In this document: positions 42,623 to 50,657 of the stretch, one piece after another
How positions within the stretch are numbered: the first letter of the stretch is position 1
Layout: each line of letters begins with the position of its first letter
Source of the DNA: an uncultured Eubacteriales bacterium
GTDB lineage: Bacteria; Bacillota; Clostridia; Oscillospirales; CAG-272
Reading direction: 5' to 3'
NCBI GenBank assembly: GCA_900549725.1
Contig: URPL01000010.1
Coordinates: 1-61,735 of the forward strand
Length of the DNA: 61,735 nt
Program-made: the position numbers and the translations under genes
The notes under the pieces: model-generated
What the model was told of the DNA's origin: nothing
Databases searched by the model: none
What the model saw: only the letters and a program-made list of their open reading frames with translations

Positions 42623-43696
42623 TCACTCGTCAAAGGACAGGGGCAAAGCCGTTACGGGGGTTCCGACATTGTCGCAAACGGTGACATAGCCGTTTTTGGC
42701 GCCCAGATCGCAAAATGCCGCTTTTTTCATGGCGCCGCTCATTGTGTTGTTGCAGATCTGCGTGCTCCAAAGGCGCTTGACGGTAATGCAATAATCGGGC
42801 GCAAAGCCGTCTGCCCCGGGCAAAAATGTGTTGCCGTTGATCAGAAAATTATGTGTGAAATCGGCATAGAGCTGTGTGGAATATTCGTTTTTTCCCTCTC
42901 TTGCGTTGCCGAGAAATGTATTCCCCATCATCAAAAAGCTGTTGGTTACCTGCCCGCGGTCGCCGATCTCGACACCGGGGCCTGCGTTGTTTTCAAAGGT
43001 ATTGCCCATGAAGGTTGCCATGCTTGCGCCTTTGAACTGCATGCCGGGGCCGCCGTTTTCCGTGAAGCGGTTGTTTTGCGCGGTGACGGAGTTGAAGGCG
43101 TTGTCAAGACAGCCAAGCCCCGCGGCGCGATTGCGGCGGAAGATGTTATCAAAGAAAAACACATCCCAACCCGATACAAAAATGCCGAAGCGCCCGTTGC
43201 CTTCAAAGAGGCAATGACGCACGCTGTCGCACCACATGCCGTTATAATGCAGCCCGTCTCCCGAAAAGTCTGCAACGCGGCAGTTTTCGATATGCGAGGT
43301 ATCCTCCACATTTTTGCCGGTGCCCTTGCGCTCAAGATAGATGCCGCAGACGGATTTGCCGCGGTGCCTCCCCTCCAGGTTCAGCCCGTGGATCACGCAG
43401 CCGTAGGCATCCGAAATATCAAGGCAGCCCTTGTCCGTTCCGTCCCCGCAATAAAGCAGGGAAGAGCCGCCGTCTTTTGCCCCGTGCAGCCCCTCGCCGC
43501 ACAGCGCCGTTCCCTCATAAACGCGCACTGAGCGGATGCAGTATTGCCCTGCGGGGACCGTTACCATTCCCTCATGCGGGCGCGCCGCATCCAGCGCTGC
43601 CTGAAACGCTGCGGTGTCGTCTGTTTTGCCGTTGCCGACGGCGCCGAACTCTTTTACATTGAACACGGCAGGCGTCGTTTTCTTTTGTACTTCCAT
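42623..43696 (-). CDS. Right-handed beta-helix (pectate-lyase-3-like) protein, second of three
   Basis: A 357-residue relative of its two neighbours. The start FNVKEFGAVGNGKTDDTAAF is nearly the textbook N-terminus of the superfamily (FGAVGNGKTDDTAA), and parallel beta-helix repeats follow (HIENCRVADFSGDGLHYN, RFGIFVSGWDVFFFDN, GPGVEIGDRGQVTNS). No signal peptide is present. The AAGGAGGC site is strong, and only 11 bases separate it from the third gene. Substrate unknown; the sequence does not show the conserved Asp pair arrangement I would need to call a polygalacturonase. Confidence 0.82.
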   Translation of the reverse strand: MEVQKKTTPAVFNVKEFGAVGNGKTDDTAAFQAALDAARPHEGMVTVPAGQYCIRSVRVYEGTALCGEGLHGAKDGGSSLLYCGDGTDKGCLDISDAYGCVIHGLNLEGRHRGKSVCGIYLERKGTGKNVEDTSHIENCRVADFSGDGLHYNGMWCDSVRHCLFEGNGRFGIFVSGWDVFFFDNIFRRNRAAGLGCLDNAFNSVTAQNNRFTENGGPGMQFKGASMATFMGNTFENNAGPGVEIGDRGQVTNSFLMMGNTFLGNAREGKNEYSTQLYADFTHNFLINGNTFLPGADGFAPDYCITVKRLWSTQICNNTMSGAMKKAAFCDLGAKNGYVTVCDNVGTPVTALPLSFDE

Positions 43697-43708
43697 TGTA
43701 CTGCCTCC

Positions 43709-44674
43709 TTACCCGATGTTTTGCGAAAGAGCGATCTGCCCGCGGTGGTTGTCCGCATTTTCTATGGGGGCGAGTGCATAGCTCTTTGTCAGAAGATTGC
43801 AGCGCACCGCCGCATCGCGCAGGCGGCAAAGCACAAGCGCATAGGGCGGATTTTCCTCGGCGGGGGAGAAAAGATTATGGCAGGCGCACAGTGCGCATAC
43901 ACAGTCGGCAAAAAGATGCGCCGCTCCGTTTTGCCGGAAGGAGCAGCCCTCGACATTGATGCCGCGGCACAGGCGTTCTTTTTCGCCCTGCAGGAAAATG
44001 CCGTATACGCCGTTTTTCTCCGCACCGCAGCTCACAATGCAAACGCCGTCTGCTTTTTGCACGGCAATGCCGTTTTCCCCGTTTTCATAAAAGCGCGCGC
44101 TGCTCAGATTCACGGAAGCGCCCGAAACATCGGCGCCGTTTTTCCGGTTGGCACGGCAAACGGTATCGGTCAGGGTCAGCTCCTGCCCGTGCAAAACGAT
44201 GCCGCAGCCGCCGTTGCTGCAAAACAGGCAATGACGCACCTCCGCATCCCGCACGGCGGCAAGATGAATGCCGTCGCCGGAAAATTCCGTGCATTTTACA
44301 TCCTCAAAGCGCAGCCCCAGGCGCTCAGCCTCGGTTGATTTTGCAAAAATGCCGTGCACAGCCGCCCCGAGCAGGCTGCCGCGCAGCGTCATGCCGCAGA
44401 CGGCAGCGCCCGCCGCCCCGGAAAGATCCAGCAGGCAATCTGCGTCGGAATCGCACAGGGTGAGCACGGTGCCGCTTTGGGCATCGTCTGTCCACAAAGG
44501 GGTACCGCATAAAGTTACGCCGCTACGCAGCGTGAGCTTGCCGCAAAGAAATTCTCCGGGTGCCAGCGCAACGGTCCCGCCGCAGTCTGCCGCGCTGTCA
44601 ATGGCGCTTTGCAGCTGTGCGGTGCGGTCCTGCCCCGGGATCACATCCAAAAAAAGAAAAGGTGTCCGGCTCAT
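43709..44674 (-). CDS. Right-handed beta-helix protein, first of three
   Basis: A 321-residue beta-helix protein. Its N-terminus is shortened compared with the other two (TPFLFLDVIPGQDRTAQLQSAIDS, then VALAPGEFLCGKLTLRSG). Coils follow (FEDVKCTEFSGDGIHLAAV, CLFCSNGGCGIVLHGQ, NVEGCSFRQNGAAHLFAD). The region around SGDGIHL is shared by all three, suggesting gene duplication. The ATG at 44674 is the first within the transcript from the promoter at 44709-44737; AGGAG is about 12 bases away, a weak site. Confidence 0.75.
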   Translation of the reverse strand: MSRTPFLFLDVIPGQDRTAQLQSAIDSAADCGGTVALAPGEFLCGKLTLRSGVTLCGTPLWTDDAQSGTVLTLCDSDADCLLDLSGAAGAAVCGMTLRGSLLGAAVHGIFAKSTEAERLGLRFEDVKCTEFSGDGIHLAAVRDAEVRHCLFCSNGGCGIVLHGQELTLTDTVCRANRKNGADVSGASVNLSSARFYENGENGIAVQKADGVCIVSCGAEKNGVYGIFLQGEKERLCRGINVEGCSFRQNGAAHLFADCVCALCACHNLFSPAEENPPYALVLCRLRDAAVRCNLLTKSYALAPIENADNHRGQIALSQNIG

Positions 44675-44708
44675 AGTATCGTTGAGTCTCCTTTCAAAGC
44701 TTCGCTCT

Positions 44709-44737
44709 ATTATAGCAAATGTGCGCCCGCTTTTCAA
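44709..44737 (-). promoter_or_regulatory. Promoter of the beta-helix operon
   Basis: Minus strand TTGAAA (44737-44732), 17 bases, TATAAT (44714-44709). No terminator is seen between here and tex, so a single transcript may cover three beta-helix genes, the small peptide, the pseudouridine synthase and tex. Confidence 0.78.
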
Positions 44738-44750
44738 CCGAAAAAACAGA

Positions 44751-44787
44751 AAAATGCGGGAGAGGCGCAAAGACGCGCTTCTCCCGC
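44751..44787 (-). terminator. Terminator of the Bce-type module
   Basis: 13-position stem GCGGGAGAGGCGC / GCGCTTCTCCCGC (44756-44768, 44775-44787; one mismatch), then ATTTTTCTGTTTTTT on the minus strand, 19 bases past the permease stop. Confidence 0.82.
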
Positions 44788-44805
44788 ACGGTGCAAAAAA
44801 ACGAT

Positions 44806-46830
44806 TTACGAACTGCTGACAATGGAAAGATAGCCTTTAGAGGTGATTTTATAAACCAGGGTATACAGCGCGGAGAAGATTGCAAAGCAGACCGCGGTGA
44901 CAAGTACCATGCCGAGCGTATTGCGGAAAAGCAGAAGCTGCATCAGTTTTACAATCATGGGGAAAGCTGCCGCAAGATGCAGTCCCGCAAGCAAAAGCGG
45001 CAGGAAAAACACGGTTAAGATTTGAGAATTGACAGAGGCTTTGATCTCCTTTTTCGTCATGCCGACCTTGCGCAGCGTTTCGTAGCGCTTTTGATCTTCA
45101 TAGCCTTCGCAGATTTGCTTGTAATAGATCATTAAAACCGCGGCTCCGCCGAAGACGGCGCTGAGCATAATCCCGAGAAAGAGCAAAGAACCGTAGAGAT
45201 CATGGTAATTCTCGCGCAGCCCCGAGGCGCTGTCAAAACTATAGTAGTAGCTTCCGTTGCTGTCTTTTACGGCGATCTGCCTCATATCTTCGGTGAGCGA
45301 TTGATAGAGCGCAAGCTGCTCTTCCTCGGAGATTGCAAGATCAAAGTTGCAGCTCCAATAAGGCTGCACAATGCTGTTGCCGATCTGATTTAAGATGTTT
45401 TTCAGCGGCGCGGTGAATGCGCCGAGATCTTCCACAACAACGGTGATCACCGGGGAGACCTGGCTTACAAGATACCCCGGCAGCGGGACGGAATCCGCGG
45501 CATTTTTCACATGCAGAGCGGGGCATCCGTCTATGCGCAGGTTTTCTTCCGGATAAGCGGTGCGGTAAGGGATGACAATGCATTCGTTTGTGCCGAGCGT
45601 CTCCGCAGTGCCGCAAAGGGTATTGTATTGCGCAAGGGACATCAGATTCAGGTTGCAAAGCCGATCAAGGCTTGCAAGATCCGAGCTTTGCGTTTTCGGG
45701 TCGACGGCAAAGCGGTCTTCAAAGCGCGCCGCAGAGACAATGGCTGCGCTCAGGGTCGTTTTGTCCTTTGGCTGAGGGATTCTTGCAAGCAGACGCTCCT
45801 CCATTATCGCACCTTGGGCTGCGTAGTCGTCCGAGTCGCGCGGGAGAAAGACCGTCAGGCAGAAATCATTCGGGCAGCTTTGCCTTACGGAATTCTCCGC
45901 GCCGAAATACAGGCTTAGTGTGGAGCAAAGCATTACAAGCACCATCGTACTCAAAATACAGATAGAGGCAAGCCCCGCGCCGTTGCGTTTCATGCGGTAT
46001 GCCATGGAAGAAACGGAAACGAAGTGCTTTTTGTTATAATAGTAGCGTTTGTTTTTCTGCAGCAGCCTGCACAGCGTAACGGAGGCGCTGATGAATAAAA
46101 GATAAGTGCCGACGATTACCAGCGCCACGGCAATGAAAAACCAAGCAAGAGCGGCGACCGGCTCCTTGATGCGCAGCGCGATAAAATATCCGCTGCCGAG
46201 CAGCAAAATGCCGAGCAGCGCAAGCACAAAGTTGGCGCGCGGCGGTTTTTCGCCCACATTCTCCTCGGCAAGCAGTGCGGCGGCGCTCAGGCGCTTGATT
46301 CTCAGCAGGGAAACCGGCAGCAAAAGCGTATGAATGCCGAAAAACAACAGTGCTGTTTTCAGAGCGCTTGCAAGGTCGATGCGCAGCGTATAGCCGACGG
46401 AAAGCCCTATCATGCGCAGCATGCAAAGCTCCGCAAGCTTGGAAAGGGCAATGCCGAAGAACAAGCCGCAAAGGATGGAAAGCGCGGCGGTGAGATAGGT
46501 TTGCCAAATCAGAATTCTTGCGATATTTCCCTTGGTCATGCCAAGGACATAATAAAGGCCGAATTCGCGGTTTCTGCGCCGCATGAGAAAAGAATTGCCG
46601 TAAGACAAAAACAGCACGGAAAACAAAACGACGATGGCGGCGCCCATCGGCAGTACCCTGCGCAGCACCGTAGCTCCCCTGACCTCGTCCAGCGCTGCCG
46701 TATCGGAGAGAAAGAGCAGAAGATAGCACATCATGCAAAGAAATGCGCTGCTGAGGAGAAACGGAACGGAAAGGCGGCGGTTTTTCCGCAGGCCGTCGGC
46801 TGCAAGGCGCGGATAGAAAAACAGCTTCAT
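44806..46830 (-). CDS. BceB-type FtsX-family ABC transporter permease
   Basis: A 674-residue membrane protein with about ten hydrophobic segments and a large outer loop (around residues 320-530) between the middle spans. This is the architecture of BceB/VraG peptide-antibiotic resistance permeases. The FtsX-type stretch RRRNREFGLYYVLGMTKGNI follows the second span. These permeases free cell-wall precursors from antimicrobial peptides and signal to their kinase. Its ATG overlaps the ATPase stop (ATGA), so the two subunits are coupled. Confidence 0.9.
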   Translation of the reverse strand: MKLFFYPRLAADGLRKNRRLSVPFLLSSAFLCMMCYLLLFLSDTAALDEVRGATVLRRVLPMGAAIVVLFSVLFLSYGNSFLMRRRNREFGLYYVLGMTKGNIARILIWQTYLTAALSILCGLFFGIALSKLAELCMLRMIGLSVGYTLRIDLASALKTALLFFGIHTLLLPVSLLRIKRLSAAALLAEENVGEKPPRANFVLALLGILLLGSGYFIALRIKEPVAALAWFFIAVALVIVGTYLLFISASVTLCRLLQKNKRYYYNKKHFVSVSSMAYRMKRNGAGLASICILSTMVLVMLCSTLSLYFGAENSVRQSCPNDFCLTVFLPRDSDDYAAQGAIMEERLLARIPQPKDKTTLSAAIVSAARFEDRFAVDPKTQSSDLASLDRLCNLNLMSLAQYNTLCGTAETLGTNECIVIPYRTAYPEENLRIDGCPALHVKNAADSVPLPGYLVSQVSPVITVVVEDLGAFTAPLKNILNQIGNSIVQPYWSCNFDLAISEEEQLALYQSLTEDMRQIAVKDSNGSYYYSFDSASGLRENYHDLYGSLLFLGIMLSAVFGGAAVLMIYYKQICEGYEDQKRYETLRKVGMTKKEIKASVNSQILTVFFLPLLLAGLHLAAAFPMIVKLMQLLLFRNTLGMVLVTAVCFAIFSALYTLVYKITSKGYLSIVSSS

Positions 46831-47588
46831 TGTTTGTCACCGCCCGTCGTCAGCATTGTCAGCGTGTCGGAAATCGCCTGATAGAATTCCCGCTCGGAGG
46901 CGCCGCCGCGATACAGCTGATGAAACACCTCGCCGTCTTTGATGAAAAGCACGCGGGAGGCGGTGCTTGCCGCTTTGACGGAATGGGTCACCATTAAAAT
47001 CGATTGTCCCGCTTCGTTGACGGAGGCAAAAAGCCGCAGAAGCTCGTCCGAAGCCTTGGAATCCAGCGCCCCGGTCGGCTCATCCGCAAGCAAAAGGCGC
47101 GGACCGTTTATCATTGCCCGCGCAACGGCTGCGCGCTGCTTTTGCCCGCCGGAGATCTCATAGGGATAGCGCTTCAGCAGCGCGGAAATGCCCAGCTGCG
47201 CCGCAAGGGTTTCCACGCGGCTCTGAATCTCGGAATACGGGCGGTTGGAAAGCACCAGGGGCAGGCAAATATTGTCATAGACCGTGAAAGTATCCAAAAG
47301 GTTGAATTCCTGAAACACAAAGCCGAGATGGTCGCGGCGAAAAGCGGCAAGGGCGCTGTCTTTTCTTGTTTCTAAGGCAATATCGTCTAAGAAAATGCTG
47401 CCGCTGCTCGGGCGGTCAAGCGCCGCAATGAGATTGAGCAGGGTCGTTTTCCCTGAGCCTGATTCGCCCATAATTGCGACATATTCGCCCTGCTCCATGC
47501 AAAAGCTGACATTGCGCAGCGCCTGCGTTTTGGAAGCGCCGAAGCGGGAAAGATATGTTTTTTCTACGTTTTGAACTTGTAAAAGCAT
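46827..47588 (-). CDS. BceA-type ABC transporter ATPase
   Basis: A 253-residue ATPase of the MacB/LolD-like group: Walker A GESGSGKTT, Q-loop GFVFQEFNLLDTFTVYDN, signature ISGGQKQRAAVARA, Walker B LLADEPTGALD. The stretch FQEFNLLDTFT is typical for partners of FtsX-like permeases. The ATG at 47588 has AGGAGGAACC upstream; longer in-frame starts do not. Order regulator, kinase, ATPase, permease matches known Bce modules. Confidence 0.92.
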   Translation of the reverse strand: MLLQVQNVEKTYLSRFGASKTQALRNVSFCMEQGEYVAIMGESGSGKTTLLNLIAALDRPSSGSIFLDDIALETRKDSALAAFRRDHLGFVFQEFNLLDTFTVYDNICLPLVLSNRPYSEIQSRVETLAAQLGISALLKRYPYEISGGQKQRAAVARAMINGPRLLLADEPTGALDSKASDELLRLFASVNEAGQSILMVTHSVKAASTASRVLFIKDGEVFHQLYRGGASEREFYQAISDTLTMLTTGGDKQ

Positions 47589-47695
47589 TTGCGGTTCCTC
47601 CTTGTGTCGATGGCAACAGTATAACACAAGGGGAATTTGCATTGCCATGGAATCGGCTTACAAATCCCCCGGAATCTCTAACAGTTTTGTAAGAA

Positions 47696-48685
47696 TTATT
47701 CGTGCAGCGTTTTCGGCTTGGAGAGGTCGATGCCAACCTCCGTTCCCTTCCCAAGAGCAGAGAGAACTTCTATTTTGCAGCCTAAATTGTCAAGGATGCG
47801 CTTGGAAAGATAAAGCCCGATGCCGCTCGCTTTTTTATCCGTGCGGCCGTTAAAGCCGGTGAAGCCGTTTTCGAAAATGCGCGGCAGATCCTGCGGGGCG
47901 ATTCCGATGCCTGTATCGCGGATGATCAGCTTTTCCTGCGGCAGGATCGCAACGGTGATTGTACCGGCTTTGGTATATTTTAAGGCATTGGAAAGAATCT
48001 GCTCAATCACAAAGGCAAGCCATTTTTCATCGGTGACGACGCTGAGCGGGCAGGGCGTATATTCCAGCGCAAGCCCGCGGCGGATGAATTCCGCCGAAAA
48101 TTTTTTGATGCATTGCCTCGTGAGCGCATCGATATCGCACGGGCGAAACACATAGTCCGTTTCCCGCGTATCCAGCCGCAGATAGGTCAGCACCATTTCC
48201 ACATATTGCTCAATGCGGAACAAATCGCCCTGCAGCGCGCGGCAAAGCCGGCTGTCCTGCCCCTGCAGCTGCAAATGCATGGAAGCAATCGGCGTTTTGA
48301 TCTGGTGCACCCAAAGGGTATAATAGTCTACCATATCCCGCCTCTGTGTCTCCTGCAGGCGGCGATTTTCCGAAAACGAGGCGCTCAGCGCCTCAAAAGC
48401 CGCGCAGAGGTCCCCCTCCTCAATGGTTTGCGGTGCGGGCAAACGGGGGATAGGCTCCGTGCAGCTCCGTATGATTTTTTGCAGCGCGCGGTGCCGCCGC
48501 AGCATACGGGCATAGGAGAGGAAAAAGGCAAGCAGAAGAACAAGCGTGCATAAAAGGCAGGGATACAGCACGGCGGAAAGCGGCAGAGAATATAAAAAGA
48601 AAGTGAAAAGAAAGATGGCGTCGCACAGCAGCAGTAAGAAAAGAATTGCCCGCTTTTGCCGCAGATAGGAGAAAAACAGCTTCAT
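47696..48685 (-). CDS. BceS-type intramembrane-sensing histidine kinase
   Basis: A 329-residue kinase with two closely spaced membrane spans (about 13-33 and 38-58) and almost no outer domain, the hallmark of Bce-type kinases that sense through the transporter. The phosphorylated His is His127 in WVHQIKTPIASM. ATPase boxes are N (VIEQILSNALKYT), G1 (IRDTGIGI) and G2 (ASGIGLYLSKR). AAAGGAG precedes the ATG at 48685; it begins 10 bases after the response regulator stop. Confidence 0.92.
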   Translation of the reverse strand: MKLFFSYLRQKRAILFLLLLCDAIFLFTFFLYSLPLSAVLYPCLLCTLVLLLAFFLSYARMLRRHRALQKIIRSCTEPIPRLPAPQTIEEGDLCAAFEALSASFSENRRLQETQRRDMVDYYTLWVHQIKTPIASMHLQLQGQDSRLCRALQGDLFRIEQYVEMVLTYLRLDTRETDYVFRPCDIDALTRQCIKKFSAEFIRRGLALEYTPCPLSVVTDEKWLAFVIEQILSNALKYTKAGTITVAILPQEKLIIRDTGIGIAPQDLPRIFENGFTGFNGRTDKKASGIGLYLSKRILDNLGCKIEVLSALGKGTEVGIDLSKPKTLHE

Positions 48686-48695
48686 AGAGGCTCCT

Positions 48696-49370
48696 TTATG
48701 CACGGATGAGATATCCGACGCCGAATTTGGTTTCGATAAAATCGCAAAGCCCGACCTGTTCAAGCCGTTTGCGCAGGCGGTTGACATTCACCGAAAGGGT
48801 GTTTTCGTCCACAAAGCTCTCGCTCTCCCAGAGCTTTTGCATCAGCATTTCGCGGCTGACGACCTGCCCCTTGTGCTCCATGAGAACCAGGAGAATGCGA
48901 AATTCGTTTTTGGAAAGAGCAACGGTTTTTTCCCCGTAGCAAAGCGTTTGCTGCGCGGTATCAAGCAGAGCGCCGCCGTGCTCAAGCACATTTACTCCCG
49001 TGCCGAAATCATAGGCGCGGCGCAGCAGCGCCTGTATTTTTGCAATGAGAACGGCGCTGTCAAACGGCTTTGCAATAAAATCATCCGCCCCGAGATTCAT
49101 CGCCATGACCATGTTCATTCCGTCTGCCGCGGAGGAGAGAAAGAGGATGGGCACCTTTGAAACCCGGCGGATTTTTGCGCACCAGTGATAGCCGTTGAAA
49201 AACGGCAGCGCGATGTCCAGCAGCACAAGATGCGGGCTGCATGCGGCAAATTCCGGCATGATGTCATATAAATTTTCCGCGCAGTGCGCCTGCATGCCCC
49301 AATCCGCGCACAGCCTTGCAATTCCGTTTGCAATGCCCTGGTCGTCCTCCACGAGAAACACGCGATACAA
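48696..49370 (-). CDS. BceR-type OmpR-family response regulator
   Basis: A 224-residue two-domain regulator. The receiver domain has the acidic pocket VEDD and phospho-acceptor Asp52 (LVLLDIALPFFNG), with the switch Lys in DDFIAKPF. The C-terminal winged helix shows the OmpR pattern (LSKNEFRILLVLMEHKGQVVSR; TLSVNVNRLRKRL; GVGYLI). It should activate the transporter genes when the kinase signals. The start is a TTG with AAGGGG eight bases upstream; a TATACT -10 box lies at 49405-49410 without a clear -35. Confidence 0.92.
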   Translation of the reverse strand: MYRVFLVEDDQGIANGIARLCADWGMQAHCAENLYDIMPEFAACSPHLVLLDIALPFFNGYHWCAKIRRVSKVPILFLSSAADGMNMVMAMNLGADDFIAKPFDSAVLIAKIQALLRRAYDFGTGVNVLEHGGALLDTAQQTLCYGEKTVALSKNEFRILLVLMEHKGQVVSREMLMQKLWESESFVDENTLSVNVNRLRKRLEQVGLCDFIETKFGVGYLIRA

Positions 49371-49442
49371 AAAATCAACCCCTTTTGCCGAAATTTACAA
49401 AAACAGTATACCATAAATTCCGCGCAAAGAAAAGTCCCGCGC

Positions 49443-49475
49443 AAAAAAAGGACGGCTTATCAAAGCCGCCTTTTT
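49443..49475 (-). terminator. Terminator of azlC-azlD
   Basis: 8-bp stem with one G-U (49451-49458 with 49463-49470) and tetraloop, then CCTTTTTTT on the minus strand directly after the azlD stop. Confidence 0.75.
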
Positions 49476-49779
49476 ATAAAAACAATTCCAAAACAAAAAC
49501 AAGCACGCAGCAGCCCGCCGCAACGCCGAGCAGCCCGACACCGAAATAGGCGAGCACCGCGCCGACAAGCAGCGCGGCAAGACCGGACCACACGCTCCCC
49601 GTCGCTTCTAAAATTGCGGGGAAGGTCATCACCGCCAAGGTGACATATGGCACATAATAGAGGAAAGAGCGAATGGTGACATTGGTGATCTTTTTGCGGA
49701 TGAGCGTCAGCGGCAGCACACGGATGAGATAGGTGACGGCTGCCATGATCGCAATATAAAGATAGGTATTATGCTGCAT
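49474..49779 (-). CDS. azlD: AzlD-type small subunit of branched-chain amino acid exporter
   Basis: A 101-residue protein made almost wholly of about four hydrophobic segments (LYIAIMAAVTYLIRVLPLTLI at the start is typical). With AzlC it exports branched-chain amino acids or analogues. The ATG at 49779 is preferred to the one at 49785 because GGAGG would otherwise touch the codon. The start lies inside the end of azlC, an 11-base overlap. Confidence 0.88.
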   Translation of the reverse strand: MQHNTYLYIAIMAAVTYLIRVLPLTLIRKKITNVTIRSFLYYVPYVTLAVMTFPAILEATGSVWSGLAALLVGAVLAYFGVGLLGVAAGCCVLVFVLELFL

Positions 49780-50485
49780 TTTCATCCTCCTTGACCGGGA
49801 AGAGCAGTGCGGCGCCCAGCGAGAGCACCACCGTTAAAAGGATCACGCGCATCCCCGAGGAGATATTGCAAAGATACGGCAGGCGCGCAAAGGCAAAGCT
49901 TGCCGCCATGGAAAGCAGAACCAGCCCGGCAATTTTCGGATTCTTGCGGGAGGGGGGAATGATGATTGCCAAAAACATGCCGTAAAGCCCGACCCCGAGC
50001 GCACTGACAAGGCGCGGCGGCAGAACATTGCCCATGATCACACCGAGCACGGTGCCCAGCGCCCAGCCGGGGATGGCGACGGTCATGGCGCCGAAGGAAT
50101 AGCATAGGGGCAGCTGCCCCGGCACCGCCATGCTGATGCCGAAAATTTCATCCGTTATATCAAAGGCAAGCAGCATTCGCTTCGGAATGCCGACGCTCTC
50201 CGGCAGCTTTTGGCTGAGCGAGCAGGACATGAGCAAATACCGCGCGTTGATGACGAGCTGTGTCAGCGCCATCTCCGCATAGGAAGCATTTGCCGCAATC
50301 AGGGTGAAGCCGGCATAGCCTCCCGCAGAGGCATTCGTCAGCGCGGCGGCAAGCCCCGCCTGAAAGGCGCTCAGCCCCGCCTGCTTTGCAACAATGCCGA
50401 GGGTGAAGGCAACTGCAAAATATCCGAGCGCGATCGGAATTCCGTCGCGCAGACCTTTATGATACCAAGATTTTCGATTGAGCAT
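49769..50485 (-). CDS. azlC: AzlC-type large subunit of branched-chain amino acid exporter
   Basis: A 238-residue membrane protein of the AzlC/YgaZ family: KGLRDGIPIALGYFAVAFTLGIVA at the N-terminus, NASAGGYAGFTLI and INARYLLMSCSLSQKLP are family blocks. Export of branched-chain amino acids or toxic analogues is the known role. The ATG at 50485 gives the normal length; a longer open frame upstream crosses its own promoter. Confidence 0.9.
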   Translation of the reverse strand: MLNRKSWYHKGLRDGIPIALGYFAVAFTLGIVAKQAGLSAFQAGLAAALTNASAGGYAGFTLIAANASYAEMALTQLVINARYLLMSCSLSQKLPESVGIPKRMLLAFDITDEIFGISMAVPGQLPLCYSFGAMTVAIPGWALGTVLGVIMGNVLPPRLVSALGVGLYGMFLAIIIPPSRKNPKIAGLVLLSMAASFAFARLPYLCNISSGMRVILLTVVLSLGAALLFPVKEDENAA

Positions 50486-50519
50486 ATCCGTTCTCTTCCG
50501 ACAAAAAAATACTGTTATT

Positions 50520-50548
50520 ATTGTAGCCCCGCAAAAAAGCCGCGTCAA
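50520..50548 (-). promoter_or_regulatory. Promoter of azlC-azlD
   Basis: Minus strand TTGACG (50548-50543), 17 bases, TACAAT (50525-50520). Divergent from the nadE promoter, with under 50 bases between the two -35 boxes. Confidence 0.72.
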
Positions 50549-50592
50549 GAGTGAATGTGACGAATTGTTTCGCCCGGGAAGTGAAAAAATGA

Positions 50593-50621
50593 TTGAATCA
50601 ACCGAAAAAATGTGGTATACT
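50593..50621 (+). promoter_or_regulatory. Promoter of nadE
   Basis: TTGAAT (50593-50598), 17 bases, TATACT (50616-50621), 36 bases before the start codon. Confidence 0.7.
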
Positions 50622-50657
50622 GACAAAAAGAGCTTGTAATTTCCATAAGGAGGCACC

